Assembly: GCF_900101495.1 (NCBI RefSeq)
Contig: NZ_FMUS01000009.1
Location: 1-64,000 of the forward strand
Reading direction: 5' to 3'
DNA length: 64,000 nucleotides
Origin: Alkaliphilus peptidifermentans DSM 18978
GTDB lineage: Bacteria > Bacillota > Clostridia > Peptostreptococcales > Natronincolaceae
Of the stretch, positions 36,121 to 45,300 are shown one piece after another. Position numbers and translations under genes: made by a program. Under the pieces are notes generated by a model, which saw only the letters and a program-made list of their open reading frames with translations, was not told the origin of the DNA and did no database searches. The first letter of the stretch is position 1; each line of letters begins with the position of its first letter.

Positions 36121-37194
36121 TTAAAGAACCCTATAGGTATCTTCTAATTTTTTAACCATAACCCTAGAATCAAAAAATTTTAACACCCTATCCTTCCCCT
36201 GCTTTCCTAGCTGTAGCCTCATATCATCATTTGTTATAAGCTTAAGCATTTTGTTAGCTAATCCTTCTGCATCACCTGGGGTGAAATATAGTCCAGCCTC
36301 TCCAACCACCTCTTGTATGCTATCAAGACTTGTTGCAACAATTGGCTTTTCAAGAATCATACCCTCCGCCAGCACTAATCCAAAGGCTTCATTAACAGAG
36401 GTTAGTACAGATATATCTAGAATATTAATTAATTCATTTATATTTTCAACAAAGCCTGTAAATATAACATTTTTATCTATTTTAAGTTCTCTACCATATT
36501 CTTTTAATTCACTTTCCATAGACCCTTTTCCTGCAACTATAAAGGTCACATCACGGGTATTGTCTAATACTAGCTTTGCAGCTTTTAAAAAGGTTTTATG
36601 ATCCTTCTCAGCCTCTAGTCTAGCAACCATTCCAATAACTATTGGAGTCTTAATTTTTAGCTCCTCCCTCATATCAACCTCTGATAAGCTTTGGAAGCTT
36701 TCTACATCAATGCCGTTGTGGATAACCTTTATGAATTTGTCCGGTACTCCTGCCTTTACTAAAGAGACTGCAACAGCATCTGAAATTGCAATAATTTTAT
36801 TAGTTAATCCTTTCGACATCAGTTTTATTAGTTGTCTGTTGCCAGGGTTTTGCTTCCAATGTTTTGTCATAACTATTTTTATACCAAGTAACTTTGCAGC
36901 CAGCCTACCTGCTAAACTAGCATGGACATGAAGTATTTGGGGCTTTTCATTGTTTAGTATTTTTAATATTTTAATAAATAGCTTAGGATCAAAGCTTTTT
37001 GGCCCAATGGTTTCTGAAGCTAAATGTATCTTTATATTTGTTTCCTTAACTAATTTATGATATAGCTGACCCTTTCCATGGCAGATCACCTGAACATCAA
37101 ATTCCTGTCGATTGCTGTACTTTAAAATACTCATTAGATATTGTCCTGCCCCACCAAAATTGTGATCAGAAATAACATGTATTACTTTAACCAC
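36121..37194 (-). CDS. Family 4 glycosyltransferase
   Basis: 357 residues from a GTG behind AGGAGGAGAGCC, overlapping the upstream stop by 8 bases. GT-B fold: VIHVISDHNFGGAGQYLMSI at the N-terminus, ITVIHNGIDVESF-like acceptor region (IKVIHNGIDV), then the donor site with AFGLVLAEGMILEKPIVAT, the classic E-x7-E-like motif. It is a retaining transferase for wall or capsular polymer assembly; sugar specificity is not readable. Cotranscribed with the ligase-like gene upstream. Confidence 0.94.
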   Translation of the reverse strand: MVKVIHVISDHNFGGAGQYLMSILKYSNRQEFDVQVICHGKGQLYHKLVKETNIKIHLASETIGPKSFDPKLFIKILKILNNEKPQILHVHASLAGRLAAKLLGIKIVMTKHWKQNPGNRQLIKLMSKGLTNKIIAISDAVAVSLVKAGVPDKFIKVIHNGIDVESFQSLSEVDMREELKIKTPIVIGMVARLEAEKDHKTFLKAAKLVLDNTRDVTFIVAGKGSMESELKEYGRELKIDKNVIFTGFVENINELINILDISVLTSVNEAFGLVLAEGMILEKPIVATSLDSIQEVVGEAGLYFTPGDAEGLANKMLKLITNDDMRLQLGKQGKDRVLKFFDSRVMVKKLEDTYRVL

Positions 37195-38788
37195 GGCTCT
37201 CCTCCTGTCCTATTGTCACACTACAGATTGTTGCACCCAATAGCATCCAAAATGCAAATAATATTCTTGGATCATACCATACATAATCTACGAACCCATG
37301 TAACATATGTCCAGCTATTGCTGCTAATAATCCATAAACAATAAACTTATTCTTATTTTCTTTCATCTTAGTAGCAGATAGAATTGACCATTTTATTAGA
37401 GCAGCCAGCATTAACATAAAGGACCCTAAGCCAAGTATACCAAGTTCTGCAGCAATTTGTAGAATTAGATTATGAGAATGGACAGCTAATGCACTTCCAT
37501 AAACAAAATATTGATACATATACGAAAATGCAGGAAGTCCCAGTCCTGTGCCTCTTAACCAGTTATATCTAATTAGGTCTATTGTTCCAATCCATATAGA
37601 AATTCGATAGGCATTTGAAGTGTCCTGTAAATTAGTAACGGATCCTAATCTTCTTAATAATAGGTCTGGGGACAAAAAGAGTACTCCTATTCCTAAAACC
37701 GCCATAAGAAAAATTAATCTTTTATCTATTAATAGTGCCATAACCACCACCGCAAAGATAAAGGCTAACCACCCTCCCCTTGAGAGGGATAGAATTAGTC
37801 CAGTGGCAATTAACAAGTTGCATAGACCATATAAAATACGATTATTTACTTTATACTCTGTTAGCATGATAATTATACCCATCATAATTGTTATAACTAA
37901 ATATTTTGCAAGTACATTAGGATTTCCTAAGGTTCCCATTGCTCTCGTGGTTATTTCACCAAATTGCTCTAAGTCTACCCATGTACCTCCCATGGAAATA
38001 TTAAATCTATATTGTAAAATAGCATATACACTCTGAAAAACAGCTGCAAAAACATTAGCCTTCAAAAAATTCATCAGCTTTTGTCTATTGTCTAATGCAA
38101 ATATTAAGATATAACCAAATATAATTCCGCTTCCATATAATGTTAGTGTCCTCAAACTACTTCCCCGAAAAGGAGAAGTTACCACAGATAACAAAAGAAA
38201 TGCAAAGAATAAAAGGAAAAATGGTTCTACCTTTAATGATTTAACTTTAATATTATTAAATACAAAGCTAACAAGTAAACCTAAAGCCAGCAGAGTTAAA
38301 TTTGTAGAATTTGTAAAGGGGATTATAAATGCTACTGTGTATATTCCCCTTTCAATTTTGAAAAAAGAATAATATACAACGTAAGCAAGTCCTAACAATT
38401 GCAACAATGAATTGTTGGACAATATCAATAGCATTACTGATAAGGTCAGGATGCTATAGCTCCTAACGACAGTTTTATTTAAAATTTCATATGGTATACA
38501 AAATATTTTATAGGACCAACTTATAGGAGCTGTCCTTTTTATGGTCTTTACAATACTTTTAGCAATTTTCCATATATACAAGCAGGTCCTATAAAATATT
38601 GTTCCTACAAAGCTAGCACGCCAGGCCTGAAAAAATCGATAATCTTTTATAATACTTCTATAGAACATGCTATTCTTGATTGCTACGCCACAAAAGTTTC
38701 TTAGTTTTTCCATGAATTTATAGGCCATGCTCTCTGTAAAAAACATATATAGAACTGCAAAGGATTTAATTATTATACTATTCTCCAT
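37187..38788 (-). CDS. O-antigen ligase/Wzy-type polysaccharide polymerase-like membrane protein
   Basis: 533 residues. About 11-12 membrane segments, with an unusually long polar N-terminal portion (about 1-110). Family marks are the segment LILSLSRGGWLAFIFAVVVM and, after a large loop, RGTGLGLPAF and HSHNLILQIAAELGILGLG. In Gram-positives such proteins polymerise or ligate lipid-linked repeat units outside the membrane, or attach sugar chains to teichoic acid or protein; there is no LPS to receive O-antigen. GAAGGGAGTAAAAAT precedes the ATG. Confidence 0.9.
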   Translation of the reverse strand: MENSIIIKSFAVLYMFFTESMAYKFMEKLRNFCGVAIKNSMFYRSIIKDYRFFQAWRASFVGTIFYRTCLYIWKIAKSIVKTIKRTAPISWSYKIFCIPYEILNKTVVRSYSILTLSVMLLILSNNSLLQLLGLAYVVYYSFFKIERGIYTVAFIIPFTNSTNLTLLALGLLVSFVFNNIKVKSLKVEPFFLLFFAFLLLSVVTSPFRGSSLRTLTLYGSGIIFGYILIFALDNRQKLMNFLKANVFAAVFQSVYAILQYRFNISMGGTWVDLEQFGEITTRAMGTLGNPNVLAKYLVITIMMGIIIMLTEYKVNNRILYGLCNLLIATGLILSLSRGGWLAFIFAVVVMALLIDKRLIFLMAVLGIGVLFLSPDLLLRRLGSVTNLQDTSNAYRISIWIGTIDLIRYNWLRGTGLGLPAFSYMYQYFVYGSALAVHSHNLILQIAAELGILGLGSFMLMLAALIKWSILSATKMKENKNKFIVYGLLAAIAGHMLHGFVDYVWYDPRILFAFWMLLGATICSVTIGQEESRG

Positions 38789-38804
38789 ATTTTTACTCCC
38801 TTCG

Positions 38805-39296
38805 CTACTCGTCTATACTATAGATTACTCCAACGCCTTCAAAGTATTTAGTTAATAGTCTTAAATCTGTACCTACCTTCACTTCAATTGTTCCTATCAT
38901 TATTCTATCCCTCATAACTTCACCTGGGCCAGTTACTGTTACCTTTGCATCAAACCTATTGGGACTACTGGCTATTACTATAGTTCCATCCTTTGTTTCT
39001 ACAGGCTCCTGTGCTGGTACAGCTTCAATTATCATTACCTCAACGTTGGCGTTTCTACCAGTTCTTTGAAGCCTAGCTGGACCTTCCTCTAAAGCATCTA
39101 ACTGAAAGGATGTCAATTTGGGTAAGAAAACAGTAACTGTAACATTCTTTTCTTGTCCAACATTCTCCTTTAGTTCTGAACGCATAAAGCCTCTATAGAA
39201 TAGAAATAATGCCATTGCAGCAACAAGTATTAATATCGTCAAATCAATCCAACTGATTTTGCCAAATACTCTCCCATTTTCGTCTATTAGTTTCAT
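38805..39296 (-). CDS. DUF4330-like membrane-anchored protein (second of two)
   Basis: 163 residues from the ATG behind GGAGGGAGACAA (an upstream start at 39344 has none). It begins MKLIDENGRVFGKISWID, has one membrane segment at about 19-36 and a beta-rich outer domain. It is a paralogue of the protein at 31669-32163, sharing the start motif and overall plan. It is the first gene of the ligase/glycosyltransferase/GNAT/PIG-L unit. Function unknown; twin positions at two units of the same pathway suggest a shared role in polymer export or assembly. Confidence 0.82.
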   Translation of the reverse strand: MKLIDENGRVFGKISWIDLTILILVAAMALFLFYRGFMRSELKENVGQEKNVTVTVFLPKLTSFQLDALEEGPARLQRTGRNANVEVMIIEAVPAQEPVETKDGTIVIASSPNRFDAKVTVTGPGEVMRDRIMIGTIEVKVGTDLRLLTKYFEGVGVIYSIDE

Positions 39297-39509
39297 TTGT
39301 CTCCCTCCTCCTATATTGACCAGTGTTTTTCTATCATAAACCATTATATTTAGTTTTATGAATAGATATATAATTCAATAATAATGTAATTGTTAGTATT
39401 TACTCTCTAACCTCTTTATTATAGACTAAATGTCATAAAATGTGAACACCTTTCAAGGTTAATGTGTGGTACATAATTACCAGTTGCCCACTAAGAACTG
39501 CATAATAAA

Positions 39510-39534
39510 AAGACCTAAGAAAATCTTAAGCCTT
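39510..39534 (-). terminator. Terminator after ndoA
   Basis: AAGACCTAAGA (39510-39520) and TCTTAAGCCTT (39524-39534) pair fully on the minus-strand RNA with two G-U pairs and a 3-nt loop, followed by TTTTATTATG. It lies 3 bases beyond the ndoA stop codon. Confidence 0.85.
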
Positions 39535-39536
39535 CA

Positions 39537-39896
39537 CTAGAAATCTATTAATCCTAAACTTATCAGCAAAGCATCATTTACCTTTTCCATCATTTCTTCG
39601 TTCAGATGCCCTACCTTTTCATCCAATCTTCGCTTATCAATTGTTCTGATTTGCTCCAGTAATACAACGGAGTCCTTTGGCAATCCATATTCCGCTGCTA
39701 CAATTTCGATATGGGTAGGTAGTTTAGCCTTGTTTATCTGGGACGTAATAGCAGCAATAATAACAGTAGGACTATATCGATTACCTATATCATTTTGTAC
39801 AATTAATACAGGCCTAACGCCCCCTTGCTCCGAACCTATAACAGGACTTAAATCTGCGTAGTAGATATCTCCTCTTTTAACATTCACATCACTCAC
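39537..39896 (-). CDS. ndoA: EndoA/MazF-type mRNA endoribonuclease toxin
   Basis: 119 residues, close to Bacillus EndoA. It cuts single-stranded RNA at short motifs when not held by its antitoxin. Seen: [20 protein letters not shown] at the N-terminus, then RPVLIVQND and TVIIAAITS with the conserved Arg25-like and Thr48-like catalytic positions. The start is a GTG overlapping the antitoxin gene by 8 bases; a second GTG three codons on gives the usual N-terminus and is also possible. Placed after alr and the antitoxin as in Bacillus. Confidence 0.95.
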   Translation of the reverse strand: MSDVNVKRGDIYYADLSPVIGSEQGGVRPVLIVQNDIGNRYSPTVIIAAITSQINKAKLPTHIEIVAAEYGLPKDSVVLLEQIRTIDKRRLDEKVGHLNEEMMEKVNDALLISLGLIDF

Positions 39897-40164
39897 ACTC
39901 CGCCATTTTTACCTCATAGTTTTCTAAGGATGATATATCGAGGCTAAGTCCCAATTCTGCCAAAGATAGATTAATATTAGCCATTTCTTGGTATCCAGCT
40001 TTCATTCGTTCTCTTAATTCTATCTTGCTTTTTTCCCTAAGATATAGCTTCATAGCTTTTCTTATAAATTCACTTCTGTTGGTTCTTTCTGACGAAACAA
40101 TATTATCGATCTCCTTGAGCAGGCTATCGGGTAGGCTTATCATAATTCGTTTTGATTCAGCCAT
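39889..40164 (-). CDS. ndoAI: EndoAI-type ribbon-helix-helix antitoxin
   Basis: 91 residues. An N-terminal ribbon-helix-helix ([18 protein letters not shown] then [16 protein letters not shown]) for DNA binding and dimerisation; the C-terminal tail should wrap the toxin. It neutralises NdoA and likely represses its own promoter. GGAGGTGCTAA precedes the ATG. The pair overlaps by 8 bases, giving translational coupling. A gap of 195 bases separates it from alr, so it may have its own promoter there. Confidence 0.94.
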   Translation of the reverse strand: MAESKRIMISLPDSLLKEIDNIVSSERTNRSEFIRKAMKLYLREKSKIELRERMKAGYQEMANINLSLAELGLSLDISSLENYEVKMAECE

Positions 40165-40359
40165 TTAGCACCTCCTAAAAACATGAGTAAAAATAAAAGT
40201 ATGTTTGATATATTAACTCTCAATAATAATATAGGTGAAAAATATATACCCAATTATATATTATTCATTTAAAGTGTGTCAATATGACAGATAATTTATA
40301 CAAAAGACAAGCAAAAAATAAATTATATTTTTTTATTCTTTTATTATGGGTACTCTATA

Positions 40360-41532
40360 TTATTCTAACAAAGTATCACGAATGTGTAAAAGCTTATTAT
40401 TTTCCAAATAAACTCGTGGTACTCTTTTACCAATCATACATACTATTTCATAGTTAATAGTGCCTAATTTAGCAGCAAAATCATCAACTGTATCTGCTAT
40501 ATCTGAAGTCTCACCAAAAAGTATAACTTCATCGCCTCTTTCTACTTCTATTCCTGTGGCATCGGCCATAGATTGATCCATACATATTCTACCAACTACT
40601 GGTATTTTCTCTCCTTTGATGGATACTGTTGCTTTACCAGTAAGTAGTCTAGTAAACCCATCTGCATATCCAATAGGAAGGGTAATTATTTTTCGTTCTT
40701 CCTCTGTTTTGTAAATTAAGCCATAGCTTATTCCACAGTCAGCAGGTAGTTTTTTTACATGTGACACCCTAGCTTTTAATGTCATTACTTGTTTTAGTTT
40801 TACTTGATTATGGTTGACATCCTTTGATGGGTATAATCCATAGAGCATTATACCTGCTCTTACCATATCAAGGTTCATTTCAGGCAAATCTATAATAGCT
40901 GCACTATTTGAAACATGTTTTATTGGTATGTTAATATCTTCTTTTTCTAATTTGTGTGTAAGTTCTGTAAACCTATTAAACTGTTGATGAGTAAAGGTTT
41001 TATCTTTTTCGTCAGCCATTGCAAAATGAGTATATATTCCCTCAACAACTAAATTTGGCATTAAAACTATTTCTCCAATTTCTTTGATTGTTTTATCAGT
41101 GGTATCGAATCCCAACCTAGACATGCCTGTGTCAATTTTTAAATGTAGTTTTACACTTTTATTATTTAATGTAGCAGCTTCTGAAAAGGCCTTTGCCTGT
41201 TGAAGAGTATAAACCGTCTGAATTATATCATAGTTTATTACCAGTTGAGCTTGTTCTTCAGGTGTATATCCAAGGACCATTAAAGAAGTATCAATACCAG
41301 CTTTTCTTAACTGGATTGCCTCTGTCAAGGTGGCTACAGCCAAACGATCAGCACCATTTGCTAACAAGGTTGAGGCAATTTCCACAGCTCCATGTCCATA
41401 GCCATCAGCCTTTATTACTGCACAAATTAGGGTATCCTTCTTAACAACTCTTCTAACTTCGGAAATGTTATTTTTTAAATTATTAAGATTTATTTCTGCC
41501 CAAACGGGTCGTAAGTCTTGTCTAGTAAGCAT
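40360..41532 (-). CDS. alr: Alanine racemase
   Basis: 390 residues from the ATG behind GGAAGGAAGATGGGTT; the upstream ATG has no binding site. It makes D-alanine for peptidoglycan and teichoic acid. Seen: PLP lysine in AVIKADGYGHG near residue 40, RLGFDT, the phosphate-binding region, catalytic Tyr in GISYGLIY and the CMDQSM motif. Its place upstream of ndoAI-ndoA repeats the Bacillus arrangement. Confidence 0.97.
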   Translation of the reverse strand: MLTRQDLRPVWAEINLNNLKNNISEVRRVVKKDTLICAVIKADGYGHGAVEIASTLLANGADRLAVATLTEAIQLRKAGIDTSLMVLGYTPEEQAQLVINYDIIQTVYTLQQAKAFSEAATLNNKSVKLHLKIDTGMSRLGFDTTDKTIKEIGEIVLMPNLVVEGIYTHFAMADEKDKTFTHQQFNRFTELTHKLEKEDINIPIKHVSNSAAIIDLPEMNLDMVRAGIMLYGLYPSKDVNHNQVKLKQVMTLKARVSHVKKLPADCGISYGLIYKTEEERKIITLPIGYADGFTRLLTGKATVSIKGEKIPVVGRICMDQSMADATGIEVERGDEVILFGETSDIADTVDDFAAKLGTINYEIVCMIGKRVPRVYLENNKLLHIRDTLLE

Positions 41533-41567
41533 AACCCATCTTCCTTCCTTTATCATTTGTTAAAGTT

Positions 41568-42200
41568 TTATTCCTCTTCAGTATTTAAGAAAAACAATTC
41601 ATCCTCTAGCTTTGGATTATATTGGAAATCTTCAAAATGCACTCTAAAGCGTATATTCTCTTTTTCATCTAATATTTGTAGCTGTGTTGGAACTAATTCT
41701 TTACTAGATATCCATAGCTTTTGGCTGTGAAAGTAAAAGTTGCCGGTGGGTAAATCTGTTTTTATTACTATAAAATCTTCTTCTAATGCTTCACTTGTAA
41801 TTGTCGTTGATTCATTGTTAAGCATGTTTTTCATAAAATACCCTATAAATAGTAGTTGCTCATTGGATCTTTCAAATGAATTCATCTTCCATATCTGATT
41901 TAAAGAAGGACTAATAACCCAAGCAGTTTTACCATTATAGATGGTGGCATTCCCCTTGTTTTCCGCAGGTTCAATTACTTCTAATCGATATCTATCAGGA
42001 TATTTGAACATCTGCTCTAAAACATACTCTCTTACCCCTTCATTTCCTGATACAGAAATTCGAACGGTGCATTTATAGCTTTCCATCTCATTTAGCTTCT
42101 TTTGTGCTTTATAATATACTTCTTCATTGGTAGGCTGTTTACAGGCTGACAATAGAGTTACAACAATTACTCCTAAAAAAACAACCCTCCAAAGCTTCAA
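41568..42200 (-). CDS. LolA-like lipoprotein (YdcC position)
   Basis: 210 residues. Lipobox TLLSAC at about residues 15-20 makes it a lipoprotein. The rest has the outer-membrane lipoprotein-carrier/LppX-like fold: an N-terminal helix (EEVYYKAQKKLNEMESYKC), then repeated beta strands such as YRLEVIEPAENKGNATIYN and AWVISPSLNQIWKM. Bacillus YdcC, at the same place between acpS and alr, is a longer relative under sporulation control. A lipid-binding role at the outer face of the membrane is inferred from the fold. Confidence 0.88.
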   Translation of the reverse strand: MKLWRVVFLGVIVVTLLSACKQPTNEEVYYKAQKKLNEMESYKCTVRISVSGNEGVREYVLEQMFKYPDRYRLEVIEPAENKGNATIYNGKTAWVISPSLNQIWKMNSFERSNEQLLFIGYFMKNMLNNESTTITSEALEEDFIVIKTDLPTGNFYFHSQKLWISSKELVPTQLQILDEKENIRFRVHFEDFQYNPKLEDELFFLNTEEE

Positions 42201-42212
42201 TTAAAACCCTCC

Positions 42213-42599
42213 TTATAAATCCCCATTTTTTCCGAGGGCGGTTGCATGTGCAACTGCATTTTCTTTACTATGGGATATAGTAATTAATATAGTATTTATA
42301 TTTCTACTATATGCAGTTTTTAGGGCATTATTATGCAAAAGTACCAATGGTTTTCCCAATTCATCCTTTAATATCTCTATATCCTTCCATTTCATATCCC
42401 TTAATCCAGTTCCAAGTGCTTTAACCACTGCTTCCTTAGCAGCAAAAAAACCTGCCACTGATGCTGGTTTCATATTGTTTTTGTTTAATATGCTTATCTC
42501 ATTCTCGGTAAAAATTCTTTCAATAAATCTTGGGCTTTTATCAATGGCCTTAGCAATACGATTTATTTCGATTATATCAATACCAATTCCTTTAATCAC
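42213..42599 (-). CDS. acpS: Holo-[acyl-carrier-protein] synthase
   Basis: 128 residues from a GTG 5 bases after AAGAGGTGATCC; the upstream GTG is part of the binding site itself. It transfers 4'-phosphopantetheine from CoA to ACP. Seen: GIGIDIIEINRI with the metal-binding Asp, RIFTENEI, and FAAKEAVVKALGTG holding the catalytic Glu and Lys. First gene of acpS - lipoprotein - alr - ndoAI - ndoA. Confidence 0.95.
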   Translation of the reverse strand: MIKGIGIDIIEINRIAKAIDKSPRFIERIFTENEISILNKNNMKPASVAGFFAAKEAVVKALGTGLRDMKWKDIEILKDELGKPLVLLHNNALKTAYSRNINTILITISHSKENAVAHATALGKNGDL

Positions 42600-42635
42600 A
42601 AGGATCACCTCTTAAATATATCTTACCATATTCCA

Positions 42636-43259
42636 TTAGTTTTCTGTGTCTAATAATTGATGATCTAAACTCTCCATTTCCTCATATCCTACCATTGTAT
42701 GAAGAAATGAATACAAAAAGTCTATCTTTTTTTCCAGTTCCTCTTTTTGATCCCTTAACTCCCCCAACCGATTTCTTAAGGTGTTGATTTCTTCGTCTGT
42801 AGTGGTTAAACTATTTTTGTTGGTGGATAGTTCGTCATAAGCAATTTTAATGGTTTCCTTTAAAAGAGCTAAATTATTCTGCTCTATCTCCCTTGGCAAT
42901 TCCTCCAATCGAAGAAATAAGCTTTCAATTTCAGTACTAAGATGCTGCATTTCAAGCTTACATCTCTCCATCTCTTCAAGAGCATCTTCCCTATTGTCTC
43001 TATTAACTAATTCAGATAGCTTTAATATTTTTTTTACAAGAAGAAGCTTTCGTTCATTCTTGCCCCTTATTTCTTTTTTCAATTCTCTTTCTTCATTAAG
43101 TAGAGCTTCAAGGTTTTTAGATAAATTCTCCATAAATCTATTTTTTTTAGGTTCAAAAACCTTTTTCCATCCACTATCCTTAATTAGTATAGGAACCCTG
43201 CTCTTTTTTAGTACTTTTTCATTTAATTTTATATCTTTTATTGTTTTTTTGAAGAACAT
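42636..43259 (-). CDS. Coiled-coil protein of unknown function
   Basis: 207 residues from the ATG behind AGAGGGATACT. No signal peptide. The first 45 residues are basic (FFKKTIKDIKLNEKVLKKS), the rest is nearly all coiled coil (about 50-195) dense in Glu, Lys, Leu and Asn. No motif is recognised. It lies 37 bases upstream of acpS in the same direction and may join that operon. Function is not inferred. Confidence 0.65.
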   Translation of the reverse strand: MFFKKTIKDIKLNEKVLKKSRVPILIKDSGWKKVFEPKKNRFMENLSKNLEALLNEERELKKEIRGKNERKLLLVKKILKLSELVNRDNREDALEEMERCKLEMQHLSTEIESLFLRLEELPREIEQNNLALLKETIKIAYDELSTNKNSLTTTDEEINTLRNRLGELRDQKEELEKKIDFLYSFLHTMVGYEEMESLDHQLLDTEN

Positions 43260-43406
43260 AGTATCCCTCTTTCTGCAACTCAAAATGCATTATTATATGT
43301 CTATATTATTATATAATTATTACATTTATCCTGCTAGTCTCTTGTCCTATTTTAATTATTGTTATTAAATTTTGTTTAATGGAAACACTAGATTTGAGGT
43401 GATATG

Positions 43407-44348
43407 ATGAATACAAAGTTAATTAAAAAAATAAGTATTTTTCTATTAGTTATGGCTTTATTGTTCATATGGGGTTGTAATGGCAATCCTAAGCCTAACC
43501 CCCAAGAGAAGAATGATGAAGCACCTGAATTACCAGGATCCTTTACTGAAATTGAAGAGGATATACTTACTGTTATGCTGTCAATCGATGGAGTTACCGG
43601 TCTTGAAAAAGCAATGGAGGAAGTAGAAAAGGGAAAGCAAGAGGTAGAATTGGAATCAGATGTGGAACTGGATGCAGAGGAAAAAGAAGAGCCTGCCAAG
43701 GAAGCTATAGATATAAATATGTTTATTCATGAGGAGGCGCTTATTATTCCCTTGCTTGAAGAGGAAGATGTTGAAAGTGACATAGTTCAGATAGAAGAGC
43801 TTCCTAATGATATAGAAAATATATGGTACCAAATAGAAATTTTAGTTGCTGGAATACATAGAAAATGGAATGTATTAGAACCTCAATTGAGAAAAGCTGG
43901 AGCTTCCAGTGATGATGTTGAAACCTTTGAAAATAAGCTAGGTGACGCATCAATCAGTGTGTCCAATAAAGAAATACTCACAAGCCTACTGGAGTTTAAT
44001 GAATTAACTTCATGTTTAAATGATTTCCGTGGTCATTTTAGTTCAAAGGCTCCACAGGAGATATATGAAGTTAAATATCGTGTTCGACAGTCAGTTTTAA
44101 TGGCATCTCTTGAAGATTTTGAGGAAGCAGAGAATGAAATTAATGAGGCTGAAGAAATTGGAGATAGTTTAAAGCAGCGACTTGTGGAAAAGAATGAAGG
44201 TGATGGGTTTCAACAATTCAAGCTATCCATCGAAGATTATAAAAATGAACTAGAGGAAGAAAACTTTCATCTTACACAGGTTAAAGGAGCAATTATAATA
44301 AAAAATATTGAACAAATAATTGATATTTTTGAATCCAATAGTCATTAA
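43407..44348 (+). CDS. Acidic putative lipoprotein, mostly helical, unknown function
   Basis: 313 residues from the second of two ATGs (GAGGTGATATG precedes it; the ATG at 43404 is nearly as good). Signal sequence with IWGC near residue 24 as probable lipobox. The mature part is strongly acidic: a Glu-rich low-complexity stretch (about 70-100) and helical segments to the end. There are no recognised domains. It is a lone plus-strand gene, divergent from the coiled-coil/acpS run and convergent with endonuclease IV. Confidence 0.68.
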   Translation: MNTKLIKKISIFLLVMALLFIWGCNGNPKPNPQEKNDEAPELPGSFTEIEEDILTVMLSIDGVTGLEKAMEEVEKGKQEVELESDVELDAEEKEEPAKEAIDINMFIHEEALIIPLLEEEDVESDIVQIEELPNDIENIWYQIEILVAGIHRKWNVLEPQLRKAGASSDDVETFENKLGDASISVSNKEILTSLLEFNELTSCLNDFRGHFSSKAPQEIYEVKYRVRQSVLMASLEDFEEAENEINEAEEIGDSLKQRLVEKNEGDGFQQFKLSIEDYKNELEEENFHLTQVKGAIIIKNIEQIIDIFESNSH

Positions 44349-44376
44349 AAAAAAGCAGGAATCTCCCTGCTTTTTT
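44349..44376. terminator. Bidirectional terminator between convergent genes
   Basis: AAAAAAGCAGG and CCTGCTTTTTT pair around a short loop directly after the lipoprotein stop; A-run on one side and T-run on the other serve both strands. Confidence 0.92.
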
Positions 44377-44380
44377 AATG

Positions 44381-45232
44381 TTATTTTAACATTATAATCT
44401 CTTCTTTATATAAATTTGTCTTTTTATCAATCCAAGGTGTTTCTAATATACAGGGTTTTCCTAGTGCGGCCTCATGATGAACTATATATTTTAATGCCTT
44501 TAGTCCAATATAGTCCTTCCCTTTTGGATTATTCTCATCCGCTCCAATATTAGCATGTCGGTCCTTTCTTTTTCCCCTCTGATTTAAAGAACCATTGATG
44601 TGAAAAACTTCTAGCCTTTCAATACCAATTATTCTATCAAAGTAATCCATTACTCCATCAAAATCGTTTATTATGTCGTAACCAGCATCATGGGTGTGGC
44701 ACGTATCAAAACAAACAGTCAACTTATCTGGATACTTTACTTTATCCATTATATAGGCAGAATGCTCAAATTTATAGTTTAATTCTGTTCCCTTTCCCGC
44801 CATCAGCTCTAGGGCTATCTTTACCCTTTGCTTGGAGGTTATTACTTCATTAAGACCCTCTACTATTCTTTGCAAGCCAATTTCTTCTCCTGAGCCTACA
44901 TGAGCTCCAGGATGCATGACTATATAAGGAGCTCCCATTGCCTCTGTTCTAACAATTTCCTTTGCTAAAAAATCAACCGACATTTGGAAGGTTTCTTTAT
45001 TGGGGGATGCAAAATTCATAATATACGGAGCATGTACTATAAAATCTTCAATGCCATACTCCTTCATTAAGCTTAAGCCTTCCCCTATAAACATATCTTC
45101 AATATTTTTTCTTCTTGTATTTTGTGGTGCTCCTGTATAAATCATAAAGGTATCGGCATTATAGCTTATAGCTTCTTTAACAGCAGAAAGCAATCCTTTA
45201 CCTGAAACAGAAACATGAGAGCCTAGCTTCAT
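44381..45232 (-). CDS. nfo: Deoxyribonuclease IV (AP endonuclease)
   Basis: 283 residues from the ATG behind GAGAGGGTGATATAC; an upstream start at 45262 has no site. It cuts 5' of abasic sites in base-excision repair and needs three zinc ions. Ligand motifs are present: [10 protein letters not shown] at the start, [24 protein letters not shown] with the metal-binding Glu, [13 protein letters not shown] and RHANIGA. Normal length. It lies 69 bases after the antiporter-type gene region on the same strand, probably its own unit. Confidence 0.95.
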   Translation of the reverse strand: MKLGSHVSVSGKGLLSAVKEAISYNADTFMIYTGAPQNTRRKNIEDMFIGEGLSLMKEYGIEDFIVHAPYIMNFASPNKETFQMSVDFLAKEIVRTEAMGAPYIVMHPGAHVGSGEEIGLQRIVEGLNEVITSKQRVKIALELMAGKGTELNYKFEHSAYIMDKVKYPDKLTVCFDTCHTHDAGYDIINDFDGVMDYFDRIIGIERLEVFHINGSLNQRGKRKDRHANIGADENNPKGKDYIGLKALKYIVHHEAALGKPCILETPWIDKKTNLYKEEIIMLK

Positions 45233-45300
45233 GTATATCACCCTCTCAAAATTTCTTGCCACTTAACTCTCTATAATAGTGTTATACCCAACTTCTCAAA

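Noticed and set aside
37187-38788. O-antigen ligase as evidence for a Gram-negative outer membrane
   Set aside because: No LPS genes are present and all other genes are Gram-positive in type; this family also occurs in Gram-positives for wall or capsular polymers.
39537-40164. Toxin-antitoxin pair as a horizontally acquired defence island
   Set aside because: It stands in the conserved acpS-alr-ndoAI-ndoA order found in Bacillus, so it is a core-genome locus.
43388-43699. Minus-strand Ser-rich open frame opposite the acidic lipoprotein gene
   Set aside because: Product is low complexity Ser/Pro, the mirror of the Glu-rich lipoprotein, and has no ribosome site.
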